64,000 bases of DNA. Source: Apricaphanius iberus (lineage: Eukaryota > Chordata > Actinopteri > Cyprinodontiformes > Aphaniidae). The first letter of the stretch is position 1; the number at the start of each line of letters is the position of its first letter. The DNA lies in the NCBI GenBank assembly GCA_028564705.1, contig JAPXFQ010001662.1:7686001-7750000 (forward strand), written 5' to 3'. Of the stretch, positions 44,734 through 53,148 are shown piece after piece. The translations under genes were made by a program, and so were the position numbers. The notes under the pieces are model-generated. The model searched no databases, was not told the DNA's origin, and saw only the letters and a list, made by a program, of their open reading frames with translations.

Positions 44734-47700
44734 CTAAACTCTACAATGACTAGCAGAAGTTGGTTCAAGGATGTCTTGCAGGCTCTCAAAGAATGAGCTA
44801 ATGGCAAGGATTAGTGGTTTACCTAGTTCATCATAGGTGAACTTGTGTGGGGGATGTCTTTCCCTTTCAGAGCGTCTGAGCTCAGGTACAATGATTTCAG
44901 AAACAGATGAACTCTCATCAGGCTCTCGATGCTGAGTAGACAGAGAAGTCCTGTTTCCTTCATCATTTGGTGATATGCCCACTTCCTCTTCAGATGACAG
45001 ATCATGGTCTGGAATGTCCACAACGACATGCCCTGATGGTTGAACAGAGGATTGACTCAGACCATCACCTTCCTCAGTCACCAACTCAAGAGGTTCTTTT
45101 GATCGGTTAGGGGTAACCTGAGGAGATCTGAGAGAATGCTGGATGTTTAATTTAGGAGCATGAGGGTTTAGAGGAGCTGGGGGCCGTCCCACTGGCACCC
45201 TTTCTATTTCCTGCACATAAGGGCCCAATGTAATAAGTTGTGGGGGTACTTCAATGTAATAGTCATCTTCATCCCCAAGATCACCCTCAGAATCATCACT
45301 TTCCATCTGCTGATTCCTGAATCTCCGGCTTCTCAGATGCATTCTCTTTGGTTGGTGTGACTTTGATTCCTGCTCCGTAGGTTGCTCAACAGGCAGAAAC
45401 CCGCAAGGTAACAGAAGATCTCTGTGAAGAGTACGGTGTGGGCCACTCCCACTCTCTGGCCTGACAACATAAACTGGTCCACCATCGACCTGCTTCACTA
45501 CGATGTGGATTGACTTCTCCCACTTATCCGCCAGTTTATGCTTCCCTCGTACACTCACATTTCTTATCAGAACTCTGTCCCCTTCGAATAACTCAGCAGC
45601 CCTGACTTTCGCATCAAATCGTGCCTTATTTCGCTCTCCAGTCTTCTTAGAATTTGTAGCAGCTAGCGTGAAGCTTTCTTGGAGACGCTGGCGCAGCTTC
45701 TCAACATAGTCCGAATGTGTCCTGTAAGTCTCAGTTGGAAGGTTGATGCCCAGAACAAGATCAACTGGGAGAGTTGGCTGCCTGCCAAACATGAGCTCAT
45801 ACGGTGAATATCCAGTTGTATCGTTCCTTGTACAATTGTACGCATGGACGAGGGGTTTGACAAAGTCTCTCCAATGTTGTTTGTCTTTTTCCTCCAGGGT
45901 TCCGAGCATGCTTAACAATGTCCTATTGAAGCGCTCCACAGGATTTCCCTGGGGATGATAGGGCGTAGTTCGTACCTTTTTTGCTCCAATCAGTGAACAT
46001 AGTTCCTTAATTATATGGGATTCAAAGTCTCTCCCTTGATCACTGTGAAGCCGACTGGGAAAGCCATAGTGGACAAGGAAGTTCTCCCAGAGAGCTTTAG
46101 CAACGGTTTTGGCTTTTTGATCCTTTGTTGGCACTGCTATGGCAAACTTTGTGAAATGGTCAGTAATGACCAAAATGTTCCTGGTATCACGGCTGTCAGG
46201 TTCGAGGGACAAGTAGTCCATGCAGACCAATTCCAATGGATAAGTTGTTCTGATGTTGACCATAGGTGCTGCTCTCTGGGGTTGAGCTTTTCGTCTGAAA
46301 CACCTCTCACAGGTTTGACATCTCTTTTCAATGGACTCTTTCATCTTTGGCCAGTAAAATCTGGCACGGGCGAGGTTTAGCACACGCTCAGGTCCCAGAT
46401 GGCCGATGTCATCATGCAAGCCTTGAAGAGCTCTGTCTCTATACTGTACAGGTAATACAAGCTGATAGATCACATCTTCTCTATCAAGACATTTTCTGTA
46501 AAGGATTCCTTCTCGGAGCTCAAGCTTGCTCCATTCCCTGACTAGCAGCTTGACTTCAGGTGGTTCAGAGTTCAGATTCTTAAAGTTGGGCTTTCGATCA
46601 CCTTCCACCATGGTGATGACTTTCCAGATTGACGGATCCGCTCTTTGCGCTCTGCGCCAACTGTCTTTTGTCATCCCAGGTAAAGTGGTTTGGCTTTGCC
46701 CAGCAAACAAATCAGGCAATGAAAATGCATCCACAGCAAGACATTCTACAAGAACGGGAAGTTTAGATGAGGTCACAGAGTGATGCTGACATACTGCAGA
46801 GACCACATCAGCTGAGAGCTCTTGTTCCTCCCCCTCTAAGACATGTTTCACCATCTCTTTAATCCTCTCCTTTTCCTGCAAGAAATGTTCGTCCTCCTGG
46901 GATGCGGCCTGTGGCCGTCTAGACAGACCATCTGCATCTCCGTTGGATTTTCCTGCTCGATACTTGATGTTAAATCTGAAGGTCGACAAGGCAGCCAACC
47001 AGCGGTGTCCTGCAGCATCCAGCTTAGCAGATGTTAGGACGTAAGTGAGCGGGTTGTTGTCTGTAAAGACAGTGAAATCTGTGCCATAGAGATAATCCTT
47101 GAATTTTTCACAGATTGCCCATTTCAATGCTAGATACTCTTGCTTGTGAACTGGATAGTTTTTCTCACTCTTTGACAAGCCTCTGCTTGCGTAGGCTATT
47201 ACTCTGAGTTTCCCCTCTTGCTCTTGATAAAGAGCTGCTCCCAGGCCAGCAGAGCAGGCATCTGTGTGTAGTACATAGGGAAGCTTAGGATCTGCAAAGG
47301 CAAGCACAGGAGCAGATGTTAACTTGTCAATTAGCACTCTGAAAGCAGACTCACACTCGGGGGTCCATTCTGCATTAAAAGGGACACGAGGGTTAACGTA
47401 GTTCTTCGGTTTCTCTCTTTTGTACAGTTTACCCCTTTTTCTGGCAGGGCTATATCCAACAGTGAGAGAGTTGAGTGGCTTGGCAATCTTGGAATAGCCT
47501 TCCACAAAACGCCTATAATATCCTGCAAAGCCCAAGAAACGCTTAAGCTCTTCCCTATTCACCGGTCGAGGCCAATCTTTGAGAGCAGAGATCTTGTCTG
47601 GATCCGTGTGAACCCCCTGAGCATCTACTAGGTGACCAAGGTATTTTACGGATGACCGAAAGAACTGACACTTTCCTGGTGACAGCTTGAGACCATAATC

Positions 47701-48444
47701 TTTGAGCCGATGCAAGACCTTCATGAGCCTAAGTTCATGCTCTTCAAGAGTGTCAGAAAACACAATGATGTCATCTAAAAATACCAGTACTTCACTGAGA
47801 TGGAGGTCTCCAACACACTTCTCCATTAGGCGCTGGAAAGTACTTGGAGCGTTGGTCACGCCTTGTGGCATACGATTGAACTCATAAAACCCCAAGGGAC
47901 ATGTGAAAGCAGTCTTGGGTTTATCTTCCTCCTTCATCTCCACCTGATAGTACCCAGACTTGAGGTCCATTACTGAGAACCATTTTGCTCCACTCAGGGC
48001 CGAGAATGTCTCCTCAATGTTGGGAAGGGCATATGCATCTTTTATAGTGCGGGCGTTCAACTTCCTATAATCAATGCACAGTCTAATCTTTGCATTTTTT
48101 TTCCTAACCAGGACCACTGGGGATGCAAAGGGGCTCTCCGACTCTCTAATTATCCCAGCATCTAGAAGTTCTCTGAGGTGCTGTTTCACTGCCTCCCTAT
48201 CACAGGGGTGTATGGGCCGTGACCGCTCTTTGAAAGGCCTCTCGTCCTGCAGCCGAATGTGGTGTTTCACAGCGGTGGTATGACCAAAGGAGAGTTCTTC
48301 AACAGCAAAAACTTCAGGAATGGAGTTAAGCTCCTCTGATATACGTTGCTTCCATTCCTCAGACATAGGGGAGTCCTCAAGATTGAATGCTAGCTTCTCA
48401 CTCTCAGGGTCTGTGGGCACAACTGGAGTAGAGTTTAGGGGCAA
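44734..48444 (-). CDS. pol: Pol polyprotein: reverse transcriptase, RNase H, integrase
   Basis: At least 1,236 codons. The frame is open further upstream to the duplication near 48511, and no ATG start is needed because pol is normally translated as a fusion. Numbering from the TTG codon at 48444: RT about 70-270 with D160 and the catalytic FLDD (222-225); RNase H about 385-505 with D395, E436 and D462. Integrase follows, with an HHCC zinc site (H677, H682, C712, C715) and catalytic D743, D802 and E837. The order RT, RNase H, integrase is Ty3/gypsy. The last 200 residues are acidic and Pro/Ser-rich. No internal stop is seen, but it is one base out of frame with protease in this copy. Confidence 0.95.
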   Translation of the reverse strand: MPLNSTPVVPTDPESEKLAFNLEDSPMSEEWKQRISEELNSIPEVFAVEELSFGHTTAVKHHIRLQDERPFKERSRPIHPCDREAVKQHLRELLDAGIIRESESPFASPVVLVRKKNAKIRLCIDYRKLNARTIKDAYALPNIEETFSALSGAKWFSVMDLKSGYYQVEMKEEDKPKTAFTCPLGFYEFNRMPQGVTNAPSTFQRLMEKCVGDLHLSEVLVFLDDIIVFSDTLEEHELRLMKVLHRLKDYGLKLSPGKCQFFRSSVKYLGHLVDAQGVHTDPDKISALKDWPRPVNREELKRFLGFAGYYRRFVEGYSKIAKPLNSLTVGYSPARKRGKLYKREKPKNYVNPRVPFNAEWTPECESAFRVLIDKLTSAPVLAFADPKLPYVLHTDACSAGLGAALYQEQEGKLRVIAYASRGLSKSEKNYPVHKQEYLALKWAICEKFKDYLYGTDFTVFTDNNPLTYVLTSAKLDAAGHRWLAALSTFRFNIKYRAGKSNGDADGLSRRPQAASQEDEHFLQEKERIKEMVKHVLEGEEQELSADVVSAVCQHHSVTSSKLPVLVECLAVDAFSLPDLFAGQSQTTLPGMTKDSWRRAQRADPSIWKVITMVEGDRKPNFKNLNSEPPEVKLLVREWSKLELREGILYRKCLDREDVIYQLVLPVQYRDRALQGLHDDIGHLGPERVLNLARARFYWPKMKESIEKRCQTCERCFRRKAQPQRAAPMVNIRTTYPLELVCMDYLSLEPDSRDTRNILVITDHFTKFAIAVPTKDQKAKTVAKALWENFLVHYGFPSRLHSDQGRDFESHIIKELCSLIGAKKVRTTPYHPQGNPVERFNRTLLSMLGTLEEKDKQHWRDFVKPLVHAYNCTRNDTTGYSPYELMFGRQPTLPVDLVLGINLPTETYRTHSDYVEKLRQRLQESFTLAATNSKKTGERNKARFDAKVRAAELFEGDRVLIRNVSVRGKHKLADKWEKSIHIVVKQVDGGPVYVVRPESGSGPHRTLHRDLLLPCGFLPVEQPTEQESKSHQPKRMHLRSRRFRNQQMESDDSEGDLGDEDDYYIEVPPQLITLGPYVQEIERVPVGRPPAPLNPHAPKLNIQHSLRSPQVTPNRSKEPLELVTEEGDGLSQSSVQPSGHVVVDIPDHDLSSEEEVGISPNDEGNRTSLSTQHREPDESSSVSEIIVPELRRSERERHPPHKFTYDELGKPLILAISSFFESLQDILEPTSASHCRV

Positions 48445-49349
48445 TACACTCTGAACAGCAGATATTTCACCAATAACACACTTATGACGCAGAGTGACAT
48501 TGTGCGCTGTTGTATTTCTGAGAATGACAGGTATCTTGTATTTCTGAGAATGACAGGTATCTTACTTGAAGCTTTACAGCATATGTTCATAACTGCACAC
48601 TCAAGAAGCAGCCCACCTGGGAGGGAAGACGACGCAGAGGGCTCAAGAACAAATGAGGTGTGTGGACTTGCTTTTCCTATTCTAACTTCCCCAAAGATAC
48701 ACATCTTGTGCCCAGCTGGAAGGGTGATGGGTTTCCTGCCGTGTAATTTCACAGGACAGGGCTTTGTTTCAAATGTGCATGTTCGAGCTACATGTTGGAG
48801 GAGCAAAGCAAAGTTATCTGACCTCTTAAGGAATGTAGGCTTATTGTTATCCATCCCGCGTTGGTAAAGCTGCAGCAAAACATTTGTGCCCACCAACAGT
48901 GGAGTTCTGCCATTAAATTGGCACTCTGGAACAACAAGGGCAAGGGCAACTAACTGCTCCTCTGTACCAGTTACACTTTCAGGGAAGGTTAGGGGAAGTT
49001 CAGCATAACCCAGATATGGCACAGGCTGACCGCCAGCCCCTTCAACTTCAAGGAGATGAGAGATGGGCTGAATGGGGAAGGATGCCAAATGCCTGGAATG
49101 AAAAGTCTCTGAGATAGTTGTGACTTGAGATCCTGTATCAAGGATGGACTCACATTTTGTGTCCCCTACAGAGACTGTGGAGATGCAGCGGGGACCCACA
49201 AGTCCACGAGGTAGGGTGCTACTGAACACATCACTGCATTTGAGGGCTTTAGCCCCTGTATCATCCATTGTGTCATGAGTCATTGCTATGGGACTATTCT
49301 GACTGACTCCTCCAGCTCCTGGTCGTCCCGCCGCAGGAGCTTCTAGAAG
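48435..49349 (-). CDS. pro: Retroviral-type aspartic protease (Pro), -1 frame from gag
   Basis: The frame is open from the slippery site and has an ATG at 49283, though translation by frameshifting is the expected route. ILDTGSQVTTIS, with DTGS about 50 residues after that ATG, is the active-site motif of retropepsins; PLLVGTNVL later is the expected second half. The last 20 or so residues are out of frame with anything conserved. They follow a 26-bp tandem duplication at 48512-48563 that shifts the reading frame before reverse transcriptase. Confidence 0.88.
   Translation of the reverse strand, partial: LLEAPAAGRPGAGGVSQNSPIAMTHDTMDDTGAKALKCSDVFSSTLPRGLVGPRCISTVSVGDTKCESILDTGSQVTTISETFHSRHLASFPIQPISHLLEVEGAGGQPVPYLGYAELPLTFPESVTGTEEQLVALALVVPECQFNGRTPLLVGTNVLLQLYQRGMDNNKPTFLKRSDNFALLLQHVARTCTFETKPCPVKLHGRKPITLPAGHKMCIFGEVRIGKASPHTSFVLEPSASSSLPGGLLLECAVMNICCKASSKIPVILRNTRYLSFSEIQQRTMSLCVISVLLVKYLLFRVYCP
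48512..48563. repeat. 26-bp tandem duplication that breaks the pro-pol frame
   Basis: Two identical 26-bp units (each starting GTATTTCTGAGAATGACAGG on the plus strand) sit side by side at 48512-48537 and 48538-48563. As 26 is not a multiple of 3, the protease frame and the pol frame are offset by one exactly here. Both frames are open on the relevant sides. Confidence 0.93.
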
Positions 49350-49355
49350 TTTAAA
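49290..49355 (-). promoter_or_regulatory. Programmed -1 ribosomal frameshift signal (heptamer plus pseudoknot)
   Basis: On the minus strand the heptamer TTTAAAC (49355-49349) lies in the gag frame as T TTA AAC, two codons before the stop. After a 7-nt spacer comes AGCTCCTG (49341-49334), a 12-nt loop, and the perfect complement CAGGAGCT (49321-49314). GGGAC in the loop (49329-49325) can pair with GTCCC (49294-49290) downstream, giving an H-type pseudoknot. A -1 slip leads into the protease frame, which is open from here. Structure and spacing match known efficient sites. Function is inferred. Confidence 0.85.
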
Positions 49356-51007
49356 GATGCTTTGCGGGCTACTTGTTGGGCCCAGAATCTGTCCCGTTTC
49401 TCTCTAAGCTCTTTATTCTTCTTACGGACCAGGTCAGAGTTTGGTTCGTTGGGACAGTTTGCGCCAATATGGCCATCTTCTCCACATTTAAAGCAGAACC
49501 ATGGTTTAGGTGGGGTTGGAGTTTGGGACGTTGAATCAGGGTTCCTGACACGAGCTGCCAGATTATCACTTTGCAGGGATGATTCCCTTTGGGTCTTGCT
49601 TGGTGTTTCTTCAAATTTTAGGCTGTTCCTTTCTTTGTGGAGCAACTGAGTAACTTGTTTTCGGAGATCAGCAACCTCTTTTTCAAGTTTAGAGTTTGAT
49701 TCATCCTTTCTGGACATGGGAGCACCATGTTCCTCGTCGAAGGATGGTATGCTCAGCACTGAGTGAACATGTGTTGCAGCTTTAGTGCTTCCCAGATGTT
49801 TCTTCATGCGGTCGATTTTTGCTGCTCGTCGGTCCTCTTCAGTTCTCAAAAGCAGCAATAATTCAGGGAAAGATGGAGGATTACTTTTCCTGTGCTCAAG
49901 TTGGAGGCCAATGAGTAAACTCTGGTCCCAGCATCCGCGACAGAATTGTCGCAGTAAGTATTTGTCAGACTCTGCAGCTGAAACTCCCCCTCTAGAAACT
50001 GCTTTGGTAAGAAGGGTTTGGAGACGGTTCAAGTAGGCAGAGGGCTTCTCCCCAGAATTTTGGTTAGAGCCCAAGAATGTAGCGAATAACTCCTCCCCAT
50101 CTTCCACTACTCCAAATGCTGAATCGAGCTGAGTGAGATAAGCTCTTGGGGTTGCATTTGTTCCAAGTGGTTTAACAATATCAGCGGCTGGGCTAAGCAG
50201 GCTCTCTAAAATTCTTCTCACTTTCTGTGAGCCAGACAATGAAGCATCTGACAAAAGGTCCACCTGAGTCCGCCAGGCATCATAATCAACCTCACCATTT
50301 GGCTTTGGCAGTCGTCCAGAGAAGGTCCTGATCCTGCTTTGGCTGTAGCTTGATGGTGTTGCATCATTACGAATAAAATGCTCAATAATTACTTTTTGGA
50401 CTTCAGGTGGGTTCATTGTGGCTGTATTGAGAAGAGGGGGGCTTGAGGGGGCACCATGGGGAAAGGCGCTAGAAGCTGGGTTTGGCGCTCTTTGTATTGC
50501 AATGTCAGACTGACCTTCATCAGGGGCTCTGTTGGGTGGAGGAATGTTCTCATCTGCGGACTGAAAATGATTATCGGGACTTTGGGGGGGAAGAGAACTA
50601 GGGTGGACATATTGCATCCCTTGTTGAAGTGCATCCCAAAAGCCAGCTTTGCTATTTCCAGCGAGCGTGCTCAGTTCAGCTAAGCATTTCAGGGCTAGTT
50701 CTCTGCCTAGATCTTCTTGACACATCTCTCGAATAGTTCTGACATGCCAAATAACTGTGGGATCATCAGGGCTTGGCAGATTGCCAATGTTTGCAGGATC
50801 AAGTCTTGATATCATTCTATCTGATGAATACTGTATGAGAACTTGTCCCTTTGGCTGATCAGGATTGTAAGGGATCCTAACTATTTTTACTATGTCTCCA
50901 TTAACCTTGAAGTAATCTGTTATACTTTCATCAGTGTATGTTTCATCTACACCAGTTACATAGAGACAACTAGGCCCATGTAAATCAAACTGATTGCAAA
51001 GATCCAT
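49343..51007 (-). CDS. gag: Gag protein with PNMA-like architecture
   Basis: 554 codons from a true ATG at 51007-51005. Residues 1-100 (MDLCNQFDLHGPSCLYVTGV..., then KGQVLIQYSS) resemble the RRM-like N-terminal domain of vertebrate PNMA proteins. About residues 230-400 are the capsid region, including GEKPSAYLNRLQTLL and a Trp/Arg-rich C-terminal half. A predicted coiled stretch SKLEKEVADLRKQVTQL follows. Residues 505-518 are a CCHC zinc knuckle (C505, C508, H513, C518), then a basic tail. PNMA genes are domesticated gag genes of Ty3/gypsy origin, so this element is a plausible living relative of their source. The frame ends TAG two codons after a frameshift heptamer. Confidence 0.92.
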   Translation of the reverse strand: MDLCNQFDLHGPSCLYVTGVDETYTDESITDYFKVNGDIVKIVRIPYNPDQPKGQVLIQYSSDRMISRLDPANIGNLPSPDDPTVIWHVRTIREMCQEDLGRELALKCLAELSTLAGNSKAGFWDALQQGMQYVHPSSLPPQSPDNHFQSADENIPPPNRAPDEGQSDIAIQRAPNPASSAFPHGAPSSPPLLNTATMNPPEVQKVIIEHFIRNDATPSSYSQSRIRTFSGRLPKPNGEVDYDAWRTQVDLLSDASLSGSQKVRRILESLLSPAADIVKPLGTNATPRAYLTQLDSAFGVVEDGEELFATFLGSNQNSGEKPSAYLNRLQTLLTKAVSRGGVSAAESDKYLLRQFCRGCWDQSLLIGLQLEHRKSNPPSFPELLLLLRTEEDRRAAKIDRMKKHLGSTKAATHVHSVLSIPSFDEEHGAPMSRKDESNSKLEKEVADLRKQVTQLLHKERNSLKFEETPSKTQRESSLQSDNLAARVRNPDSTSQTPTPPKPWFCFKCGEDGHIGANCPNEPNSDLVRKKNKELREKRDRFWAQQVARKASLNF

Positions 51008-51095
51008 TTTACATTCAATGTTAGTTTAGGAAAAAAAGTGTAAAATATTTCGCGTTAACAATATTTGGGGTGGAATCTAAAGAAATACACCAAAT

Positions 51096-51113
51096 CTCCT
51101 GGCTGGCTCGCCA
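51096..51113 (-). promoter_or_regulatory. Primer-binding site, complementary to tRNA-Arg(ACG)
   Basis: Two bases after the 5' LTR, the minus strand reads TGGCGAGCCAGCCAGGAG. Its complement, CTCCTGGCTGGCTCGCCA, equals the 3' end of vertebrate tRNA-Arg(ACG) including the added CCA, 18 of 18 bases from memory of that tRNA. Reverse transcription would start here. Confidence 0.88.
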
Positions 51114-51115
51114 CT

Positions 51116-52182
51116 TGTAACCCTCCCTTGCCTCTGTCACTCGAATAAAACCATGGTTATTGGGTAGAGTAAGGGAGTGACTTCTAATCCAGGTTCTATG
51201 AGGAGATTTGGCGACTGTTTACCTGCCTTAATGTTGGAGTAACCTGTAATAACCACCCCAAATAATACACACGACAACAGCTAAAGGTGTTTAAAGAGGG
51301 AAATTGTATTCTGACACCATAAATTTAACCAAAAAAGTGGCAATAACTTATATCCCAGTTTATCTTGGGATTACCAATTATTTACCAATACTTCAGGCAC
51401 AAGTTCAGTTAACAAACAACTTCTGAGAGCTCAGGAAAATAATAAAGTATCTGAACCCAATTAAAATATGTCCCGAGTTAAAACAAAAGAAACAAAAATA
51501 AATCAATGAATAAAAAAATAAAAAACTGAGTGCACTCAGACTGTCCTACCACCCTCTCTCAAACAATGTCCAAGGAGGTTGTTGCTGCAGGGATAGATGG
51601 TGGTGATGTTGATGGGTAATGAAGTGGGGGGCAACCAGGGAAGGTAAAGATGTCGATGGACCAGGGCAGGAGAAGGTGAGTGGACCAGACTGAGCTCCAG
51701 CAAAGGCTCCACACAAAAAACCAGCCAGGATATCGGTTTCCAAAAGATTCAGAAGTTCAACGTAGTTCTACTTCGGGTTACGGGTCCTAATCGGTCTTTC
51801 GTACAATAATTTATCTTGGGTAGCTCCTTCTCTGGTATTTATCTATCATTTATCTGGCTCCAGTCGATTTCTGTCAACTTCAACAGCGTTAAGACGGGTT
51901 ACGCAGGAAGGAAGGACAAAGATTGTGCGAAATTAAGATGACCACTCCTAGCTAAATTTCAAACACGACATTTGCTGCTCACCTTGTTTAAAGGAACAGT
52001 ATCTTAAAAGGTCAAGGCCGAGTTTTTTTATATAAAGAGTGATACCTTTCTACTGTCATCTTGTGGAAATATTAAGCACTGACTTAGAGCTTTATAGATT
52101 ACGATACACAACAAATTAAAGATAGCTTGACTTTGTGTGCCAAATAAATAACTCAGGGGGGAATCAAACTACCTGGGTTACA
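51116..52182 (-). repeat. 5' LTR of the retrotransposon
   Basis: A 1,067-bp LTR, upstream of gag on the minus strand. A minus-strand CTTTATATAAAA at 52026-52037, about 150 bases into the LTR, is the best promoter TATA candidate. The 65-codon frame seen in both LTRs is conserved simply because the LTRs are duplicates. Confidence 0.95.
52026..52037 (-). promoter_or_regulatory. Candidate TATA box in the 5' LTR
   Basis: CTTTATATAAAA read on the minus strand, located about 150 nt inside the U3 side of the 5' LTR. It is the only strong TATA-like word in a suitable place. The transcription start is not determinable from sequence. Confidence 0.4.
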
Positions 52183-53142
52183 CACACGTTTACATTTGCT
52201 CTCCTTAAAAGACCACAAATTGTCATATTTGATTAATGTACAAAATATCCCACGAGCCTTTGCTGCGGCACAGGAATTGATCAAACTACTTCCAAGTTAG
52301 CAGGTTACCATGCTTGCTGCTAGCTGAAACAGCTACTATCTACATTGAGCGTGGTACAACATCATTGGTACACATACAAATAGCATTTTTAAAACATACT
52401 AGGAGGAAAAATATTTTTTTCTCTGACATCAATGCCAAAAAAATCTATCAAAAAGGAAGTTGAGATATGTTTCAAATGGATAAATATGACTTGTTGTTTT
52501 TTGAGTGGTAATTACACAAAGAAATCTTAATATAAATAAAAGCACTTTACTTTTCTTTAAAATCGGTATTTATATTTTGAGCAAAATATTAAATTCGGTA
52601 CTTGGCCATCTAAGAGATTTAAATTTTGGCCCTCTGAGGGAAAAAGTTTTGGCACCTCTGATATATAGGGTCCTTAGTTTAGAGGGCCACATAAATGGCC
52701 ATGGAGGGCCGGATTTGGCCCCCGGGCCTTGAGTTTGACACGTGTTGCCTTCAGCCGTCCCATCAGCATCTACAACTCTGAAGGACCTTGCTTGGATGAG
52801 AGTTAAAACGTTTAATTTCCCTCTGGGATCAATAAAATGTATCGTAATTTGTCGTTTTAGGTGGGAAAACTTGAAGTCAAGTGTCTGAACACTGAATAGG
52901 GCAATAATTCAAGTTTGAATCCAGACTCAAAGTCACAGGGATAACTGCAAGTTCGCATGGGCCGTGGCCATTCACACAAATGCAGCACATCACCAGCAGA
53001 GGGCTGTATGTTTAATACATTCAAAAATATTAAATTTTCCATTCAGGTTAAATTTAATTTTGTGAATTAAGTGTTGGAATCTGCTGTGTTTTTGAAAACT
53101 TCAAGATCAAATAAAACCTCATAACAAATTCAGACAAAATGG

Positions 53143-53148
53143 TTTATT
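53143..53148 (-). terminator. Candidate polyadenylation signal for lrp12
   Basis: AATAAA on the minus strand about 2.3 kb after the lrp12 stop. Human LRP12 also has a long 3' UTR. Chosen by position only. Confidence 0.3.

Larger units (their letters stand above)
43627..52182 (-). mobile_element. Full-length Ty3/gypsy-type LTR retrotransposon with PNMA-like Gag
   Basis: An 8,556-bp element in minus orientation. It has two near-identical LTRs (1,069 and 1,067 bp, both TGTAACC...GGTTACA), a tRNA-Arg primer-binding site, a polypurine tract, and gag, protease and pol frames. Domain order in pol is RT, RNase H, integrase, the Ty3/gypsy order. CACA flanks both sides (43623-43626 and 52183-52186), consistent with a 4-bp target duplication. 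No envelope-like frame is present between pol and the 3' LTR. Gag has a PNMA-like architecture. This copy has one visible lesion, a 26-bp tandem duplication between protease and RT. Confidence 0.95.
43339..52660. mobile_element. hAT-like element, split by the LTR retrotransposon
   Basis: The ends are CAGAGGTGCC and GGCACCTCTG, exact inverses. The flanking 8-mers ATCTATAG (43331-43338) and ATATATAG (52661-52668) match at 7 of 8 positions, which fits the 8-bp duplication of hAT elements. A related uninterrupted copy is at 29683-30250. The native sequence is 43339-43626 plus about 52187-52660. Confidence 0.75.
43073..52744. mobile_element. Outer MITE-like repeat hosting the nested insertions
   Basis: The left end CAGGTGTCAAACTCA and the right end TGAGTTTGACACGTG are inverted copies with one mismatch. 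Between them are further insertions. The ends and the GGGCCGGATTTGGCCCCCGG edge are of a well-known teleost repeat type. A target duplication was not evident. Confidence 0.6.

Noticed and set aside
48435..48511. A second natural recoding site between protease and pol
   Set aside because: The one-base offset is fully explained by the perfect 26-bp tandem duplication.
44823..50683. Many short frames inside the retrotransposon on the plus strand and in other minus frames
   Set aside because: They are shadows of gag, protease and pol; none has a domain.
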